DNA from: JAAYEA01 sp012689325
GTDB lineage: Bacteria > Chloroflexota > Anaerolineae > JAAYEA01
DNA: 18,207 nucleotides
Assembly (NCBI GenBank): GCA_036841525.1
Contig: DAITVZ010000080.1
Span: 1 to 18,207, forward strand
Reading direction: 5' to 3'
The position numbers and the translations under genes were made by a program. Position 1 is the stretch's first letter. The number at the start of each line of letters is the position of its first letter. This document shows positions 14,669-18,207 of this stretch, piece by piece. The notes under the pieces were generated by a model that worked only from the letters and a program-made list of their open reading frames with translations, did no database searches and was not told the DNA's origin.

Positions 14669-15695
14669 TTTCGACCCCGCTTGGCTCGCCACCATGACCG
14701 GCGGCGTCCCTCACGCCCGGGTGACGGAGGCCTGGAATGCCGTCCTGACCTATTTCCCCGACGTGCCGGCGTGGCCGCAACTGGAGCGAAAGAGCTATCC
14801 CGAGAGCCCCTATGCCCAGTTTAGCGAACGGTTTCCCGGCGCGGTCATCCGGGGGGATCGCCTGTACATCGACCGGGAGCAAGGCCTGGATGCGGCGCTG
14901 GACCGGCTCTTCATCGCCTATCTCAACGGCGATACCGGCTATGGCGCCATCGGGCCGGACTATGCGGAGGGACTGTTCCATCTCTTGGAGAACCAGGTGC
15001 CCTTCATGCAGCCGATGCAAGCCCTCAAGGGCCAGGTGACCGGGCCGATCAGTTGGGGGCTGGCGGTGGTGGACCAGAATCGGCGGCCGATCCTCTATGA
15101 CGAATTGCTGGCCGAGGCGCTCTCCCACCTGCTGTACCTCAAGGCCGCTTGGCAGGAGCAGGGGCTGCGGCGCTTTTGCGAGCGGACCATCATCATGCTC
15201 AACGAGCCGCACCTCAGCTCCTTTGGCCCCGGGGTGGCGGCGATCAGCCGCGACCAGGTGGTCACCCTGCTGGAGGAGGTCCTGGCGGGCATCACGGGGC
15301 TGAAGGGCATCCATTGCTGCGGCGACGCCGACTGGTCGATCCTGCTATCCACTTCGGTGGATATCCTCAGCCTTGATGCCTATAGCCACGCCGCCTCGCT
15401 GGCCAACTATGCGCAGGAGGTGGATGCGTTCCTCAAACGGGGCGGCATCCTCGCCTGGGGCATCGTGCCGGCCGGGGATCGGGCGGCCGCCGAGACGGTG
15501 GAGACGTTGCTGGCGCGGCTGGAGGCGGCGATGAGCCTGTTGGAGGAAAAGGGCGTGCCCAAGGAGGCGATGGTCAAGCGCGGCATGATCACGCCTTCGT
15601 GCGGGGCCGGCGCGCTCTCGGTCGAGTTGGCGGAGCAGGTTTTCGCCCTGACCGCCGGCGTGTCGTCGGCCATGCGCAGCCGCTATGGATACTGA
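14658..15695 (+). CDS. Short MetE-like zinc methyltransferase (putative core methionine synthase)
   Basis: This 345-residue protein resembles only the C-terminal catalytic barrel of cobalamin-independent methionine synthase; full MetE is about twice as long. Probable zinc ligands are His219 and Cys221 (G-I-H-C-C-G), Cys315 (I-T-P-S-C-G-A-G) and an acidic residue, Asp240, where MetE has Glu. Other family features are Q-V-T-G-P (126-130), M-L-N-E-P (180-184) and AWGIVPAG (266-273). It lacks the N-terminal half that MetE needs with its folate donor, so it would have to take methyl groups from another donor, such as a corrinoid protein, if it makes methionine at all. Coupling to mtnA and closeness to ahcY support a role in homocysteine or methionine metabolism. 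A role as another UROD/MetE-superfamily methyltransferase remains open. Confidence 0.75.
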   Translation: MSPDFDPAWLATMTGGVPHARVTEAWNAVLTYFPDVPAWPQLERKSYPESPYAQFSERFPGAVIRGDRLYIDREQGLDAALDRLFIAYLNGDTGYGAIGPDYAEGLFHLLENQVPFMQPMQALKGQVTGPISWGLAVVDQNRRPILYDELLAEALSHLLYLKAAWQEQGLRRFCERTIIMLNEPHLSSFGPGVAAISRDQVVTLLEEVLAGITGLKGIHCCGDADWSILLSTSVDILSLDAYSHAASLANYAQEVDAFLKRGGILAWGIVPAGDRAAAETVETLLARLEAAMSLLEEKGVPKEAMVKRGMITPSCGAGALSVELAEQVFALTAGVSSAMRSRYGY

Positions 15696-15710
15696 GTGAG
15701 GGATGTTGCG

Positions 15711-16676
15711 ATGAGCATCATGGTGACCGGCTCGATTGCTTATGACTATTTGATGTCCTTCCCCGGCTACTTCAAGGACCACATCTTGCCCTCCAAGATC
15801 GAGACGCTGAGCGTCAGCTTTCTGGTGGACTCGATGCGCCGGCTGCGGGGCGGGTGCGCGACCAATATCGCCTATAACCTGGCGCTGCTGGGCCAGCGCC
15901 CGCGCGTCATGGCCACGGTGGGCGAGGACTTTGCCGATTACCGCGCCTGGCTGGAGGAGCAGGGCGTCGACACCTCTCGCATCGTCACCATCCCCAACGA
16001 CTTCACCGCCTCCTTTTTCGTGAGCACGGATCGCGCCAATTGCCAGATCGCCAGCTTTTACACCGGGGCGATGAAAGAAGCCCGCACCCTCTCCTTCCGA
16101 GATGGCGACCCGCGCGAGATCGAGATCACGATCATCTCGCCGAATGACCCGGAGGCCATGACCAAGTATGTCCAGGAGTGCCACGAGCTGGGCATCCCCT
16201 ACATCTATGACCCCAGCCAGCAGATCATTCGGCTGGATGGCGAGGTGCTGCGGGCGGGGATCGCTGGCTCCAAGGCCTTTATCGTCAACGAGTACGAGCT
16301 CGAGATGACCAAGAACAAGACCGGCCTGACCGAAAGCGAGATCACGGCGCTGACGGAGACGCTGGTGGTCACGCTGGCCGAGCGCGGCTCGGTGATCTAT
16401 CACGCCGGGCGGGAGATCCGCATCCCGGTCGCCAAGCCGGTCGAGGTGGTTGATCCCACCGGCGTGGGCGACGCCTACCGCGCCGGGTTCATCGTCAGCC
16501 TGCTGCGCGGGTACTCGTGGGAGACCACGGGGCGCATGGGCGCGCTGGCGGCCACCTACGTGCTGGAGCAGGCGGGGACGCAGGCGCATCGCTACGACCT
16601 GCCCGAGTTTGTCGCGCGCTACCAGGACAATTTCGGCGATTCGCCCGAGATTGAAGACCTGTTGAACCTAGTCTAG
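15711..16676 (+). CDS. PfkB-family kinase, probable adenosine kinase
   Basis: This is a 321-residue ribokinase-fold kinase. The PfkB signatures are G-G-C-A-T-N-I-A-Y-N-L-A (47-58) and the C-terminal V-D-P-T-G-V-G-D-A-Y-R-A-G-F (247-260) with catalytic base Asp254 and its anion hole. The second gives confident kinase identity; the substrate is inferred. The gene lies 15 bases after the MetE-like gene and 25 before ahcY, whose reaction releases adenosine, so phosphorylation of adenosine to AMP is the best guess; ribokinase- or fructokinase-like activity is the alternative. The ATG at 15711 is chosen because GTGAGGG lies upstream at normal spacing; an in-frame GTG at 15696 directly abuts the previous stop. 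Confidence 0.82.
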   Translation: MSIMVTGSIAYDYLMSFPGYFKDHILPSKIETLSVSFLVDSMRRLRGGCATNIAYNLALLGQRPRVMATVGEDFADYRAWLEEQGVDTSRIVTIPNDFTASFFVSTDRANCQIASFYTGAMKEARTLSFRDGDPREIEITIISPNDPEAMTKYVQECHELGIPYIYDPSQQIIRLDGEVLRAGIAGSKAFIVNEYELEMTKNKTGLTESEITALTETLVVTLAERGSVIYHAGREIRIPVAKPVEVVDPTGVGDAYRAGFIVSLLRGYSWETTGRMGALAATYVLEQAGTQAHRYDLPEFVARYQDNFGDSPEIEDLLNLV

Positions 16677-16701
16677 CCTTACACCAAGGAGAAGGAATCA
16701 C

Positions 16702-17961
16702 ATGGCTGAATATGACGTCAAAGATATGGGGCTGGCCGAGAAGGGGTCGCTCCGCATCAAGTGGGCAGAGCAGGATATGCCCGTGCTGCGCTCCATCCGC
16801 GAGCAGTTCGCCAAGGACCGCCCGCTCAAGGGCCTGCGCGTGGCGGCTTGCCTCCACGTGACCACGGAGACCGCCAACCTGATGCGCGCCCTGCAGGCCG
16901 GCGGCGCTGACGTGGTCCTCTGCGCCTCCAACCCTCTCTCGACCCAGGACGATGTGGCCGCCGCGCTGGTGGCCAGCTACGAGATCCCCGTTTTTGCCAT
17001 CAAGGGCGAGGACCACGACACCTACTATCGGCACATCCACTCGGCGCTGGACATCAAGCCCCAGATCACCATGGATGATGGCGCCGATACCGTCTCGGTG
17101 CTGCACAAAGAGCGCACCGAGCTGCTCGGCAACGTGATCGGCGGCACGGAGGAGACCACCACCGGCGTGATCCGGCTGCGAGCCATGGCCGCCGATGGCG
17201 TGCTGCGCTACCCCATCATCGCCGTCAACGACGCCATGACCAAGCACTTTTTCGATAACCGCTATGGCACCGGGCAGTCCACCATCGATGGCGTGGTGCG
17301 CGCCACCAATATCCTGCTGGCGGGGCGCGTGGTGGTGGTGGCGGGCTATGGCTGGTGCTCGCGGGGCATCGCCATGCGCGCGCACGGCATGGGCGCCAAC
17401 GTCATTGTCACCGAGGTGGACCCGCTCCGCGCGCTGGAGGCGGTGATGGATGGCTATCGGGTCATGCCCATGATGGAGGCGGCCAAGATCGGCAACGTGT
17501 TCATCACCTCCACCGGCGACAAGAACGTGGTGGACAAGCGCCACATGGAGGTCATGAAGGACGGGGCAATCCTCGCCAACTCGGGGCATTTCAACGTCGA
17601 GCTCAACATCCCCGCCCTGGAAGCCATGGCGGCGGAAAAGCTGCGCATCCGCGAGTTCGTGGACCAGTACACGCTGCCCGACGGCCGGCGCATCTCGGTG
17701 CTCGGCGAGGGCCGCCTGATCAACCTGGCGGCGGCGGAGGGCCATCCTGCCAGCGTGATGGACATGAGCTTTGCCAATCAGGCGCTGAGCGCCGCCTACA
17801 TGGTGCGCGAGGGCAGCAAGCTGGAGCGCCAGGTCTACTCGGTGCCGCACGACATCGACGCCGAGATCGCCCGCCTAAAGCTGGCGGCCATGGGCGTGAG
17901 CATCGATACCTTGACCGAGGAACAGCGCAAATACCTGACCTCGTGGGAATCCGGCACGTAG
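16702..17961 (+). CDS. ahcY: Adenosylhomocysteinase
   Basis: This NAD-dependent enzyme splits S-adenosylhomocysteine into adenosine and homocysteine, removing the product inhibitor of methyltransferases. With 419 residues it is the short form without the insert of many bacterial and eukaryotic enzymes, and ends in YLTSWESGT rather than the K-x-x-Y-R-Y tail. Substrate-site residues are in place: His52 (C-L-H-V-T-T-E-T-A), Asp126, Glu151 (E-E-T-T-T-G), Asn176, Lys181, Asp185 and His296 (N-S-G-H-F-N-V-E). The NAD site is G-Y-G-W-C-S-R-G (215-222). The ATG follows AAGGAGAAGGAATCAC. It closes the cluster; a palindromic repeat follows six bases after the stop. In some archaea this family acts on S-inosylhomocysteine; the neighbouring kinase favours adenosine. 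Confidence 0.95.
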   Translation: MAEYDVKDMGLAEKGSLRIKWAEQDMPVLRSIREQFAKDRPLKGLRVAACLHVTTETANLMRALQAGGADVVLCASNPLSTQDDVAAALVASYEIPVFAIKGEDHDTYYRHIHSALDIKPQITMDDGADTVSVLHKERTELLGNVIGGTEETTTGVIRLRAMAADGVLRYPIIAVNDAMTKHFFDNRYGTGQSTIDGVVRATNILLAGRVVVVAGYGWCSRGIAMRAHGMGANVIVTEVDPLRALEAVMDGYRVMPMMEAAKIGNVFITSTGDKNVVDKRHMEVMKDGAILANSGHFNVELNIPALEAMAAEKLRIREFVDQYTLPDGRRISVLGEGRLINLAAAEGHPASVMDMSFANQALSAAYMVREGSKLERQVYSVPHDIDAEIARLKLAAMGVSIDTLTEEQRKYLTSWESGT

Positions 17962-17967
17962 AATACG

Positions 17968-18037
17968 AATCCACCACAGAGGCGCTGAGCGTGCGGCGGA
18001 GTTTTCCTCTGCGCCCTCGGCGTCTCCGCGGTGGATT
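17968..18037. repeat. 70-base imperfect palindrome, dispersed-repeat type
   Basis: The outer arms AATCCACC (17968-17975) and GGTGGATT (18030-18037) match perfectly. The inner arms match with mostly transition-type mismatches (for example C-A-C-A-G-A-G-G-C-G-C against the complement of G-C-G-T-C-T-C-C-G-C-G), around a central GTTTTCC. The pattern 'CCACCACAGAGgC...' with a mirrored 'CTCTGCG...GGTGGA' is a widespread bacterial intergenic repeat type. It begins six bases after the ahcY stop and could also serve as a terminator. Confidence 0.75.
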
Positions 18038-18072
18038 TTCGCTGCAGAGTATGTCGCGAGATGGAGGGCGAG

Positions 18073-18207
18073 ATGAGCCAGGAAGCGAAATTGCCGCTGG
18101 TGGATGGGCGTTACCTCACGGCGCGCAGCGGACAGATGCATTTCCAATTTCCCAGCTATGACACCTTGGCAGCGTGGGAGGCGCGCGCCGCCTGGCTGCG
18201 GGAGCAT
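18073..18207 (+). CDS. Start of an unidentified gene, cut by the window end
   Basis: Only the first 45 residues are visible. ATG at 18073 follows GGAGGGCGAG; an in-frame ATG at 18061 would put the ribosome site inside the gene. The peptide reads L-P-L-V-D-G-R-Y-L-T-A-R-S-G-Q, then F-P-S-Y-D-T-L-A-A-W-E-A-R-A-A-W-L-R. It has no signal peptide. This start resembles large acetylxylan-esterase or prolyl-oligopeptidase-like alpha/beta hydrolases by my recollection, but no catalytic motif is in view, so the function is open. Codon use fits the neighbours. Confidence 0.6.
   Translation, partial: MSQEAKLPLVDGRYLTARSGQMHFQFPSYDTLAAWEARAAWLREH

Noticed and set aside
17875..18207. Minus-strand frame at the window end
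   Set aside because: It reads through the palindromic repeat (giving the typical R-G-D-A-E-G-A-E-E run) and opposite a gene start; a repeat artefact.
1..18207. CRISPR array, tRNA, rRNA, insertion sequence with terminal repeats
   Set aside because: No regularly spaced direct repeats, cloverleaf, rRNA-like stretch or transposase was seen anywhere.

Overview
The window is GC-rich, densely coded bacterial DNA. The gene set points to a chromosome of a Chloroflexota-like bacterium, possibly Anaerolineae: a short-form adenosylhomocysteinase, a PfkB-type nucleoside kinase, an orphan Roadblock/LC7 protein, and a secG followed by a solute-binding protein. This placement is an inference from gene content and style; no rRNA or other marker is present to fix it.

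Positions 1 to about 5759 look like the right-hand part of an integrated element. It carries the 3' end of hsdS, a complete hsdR (type I restriction-modification; hsdM is presumably left of the window), a 351-base gap with inverted repeats and a possible small divergent gene, and a large serine recombinase. The recombinase runs tail-to-tail into a comM/yifB gene on the minus strand. That gene matches its family from its start through the sensor-1 region (A-A-M-N-P) and then breaks at about 5758-5760. The simplest reading is that the recombinase integrated the element into comM. The last eight residues and stop codon of the recombinase are then written in comM-derived DNA, and the broken comM frame ends inside the recombinase gene.

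Positions 6811-10849 are backbone genes: a divergent alpha/beta-hydrolase (dienelactone hydrolase-like), secG, a membrane-anchored family-5 solute-binding protein, and a Roadblock/LC7 protein. Three sigma-70-type promoters with exact 17-base spacers stand out, in front of comM (minus strand), secG and the Roadblock gene. The gap before pyrG holds two hairpins whose arms can also pair with each other, the second followed by a T-rich tail: an attenuator-like layout.

Positions 10850-17961 are a tight same-strand cluster: pyrG, rfbB, mtnA, a short MetE-like methyltransferase, a PfkB kinase (probable adenosine kinase) and ahcY. The last four make a coherent SAM-cycle and salvage unit: ahcY splits S-adenosylhomocysteine into adenosine and homocysteine, the kinase would remove adenosine, the MetE-like protein could remethylate homocysteine, and MtnA serves methylthioadenosine salvage. 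After ahcY comes a 70-base imperfect palindrome of a dispersed-repeat type, then the start of another gene, cut by the window end.
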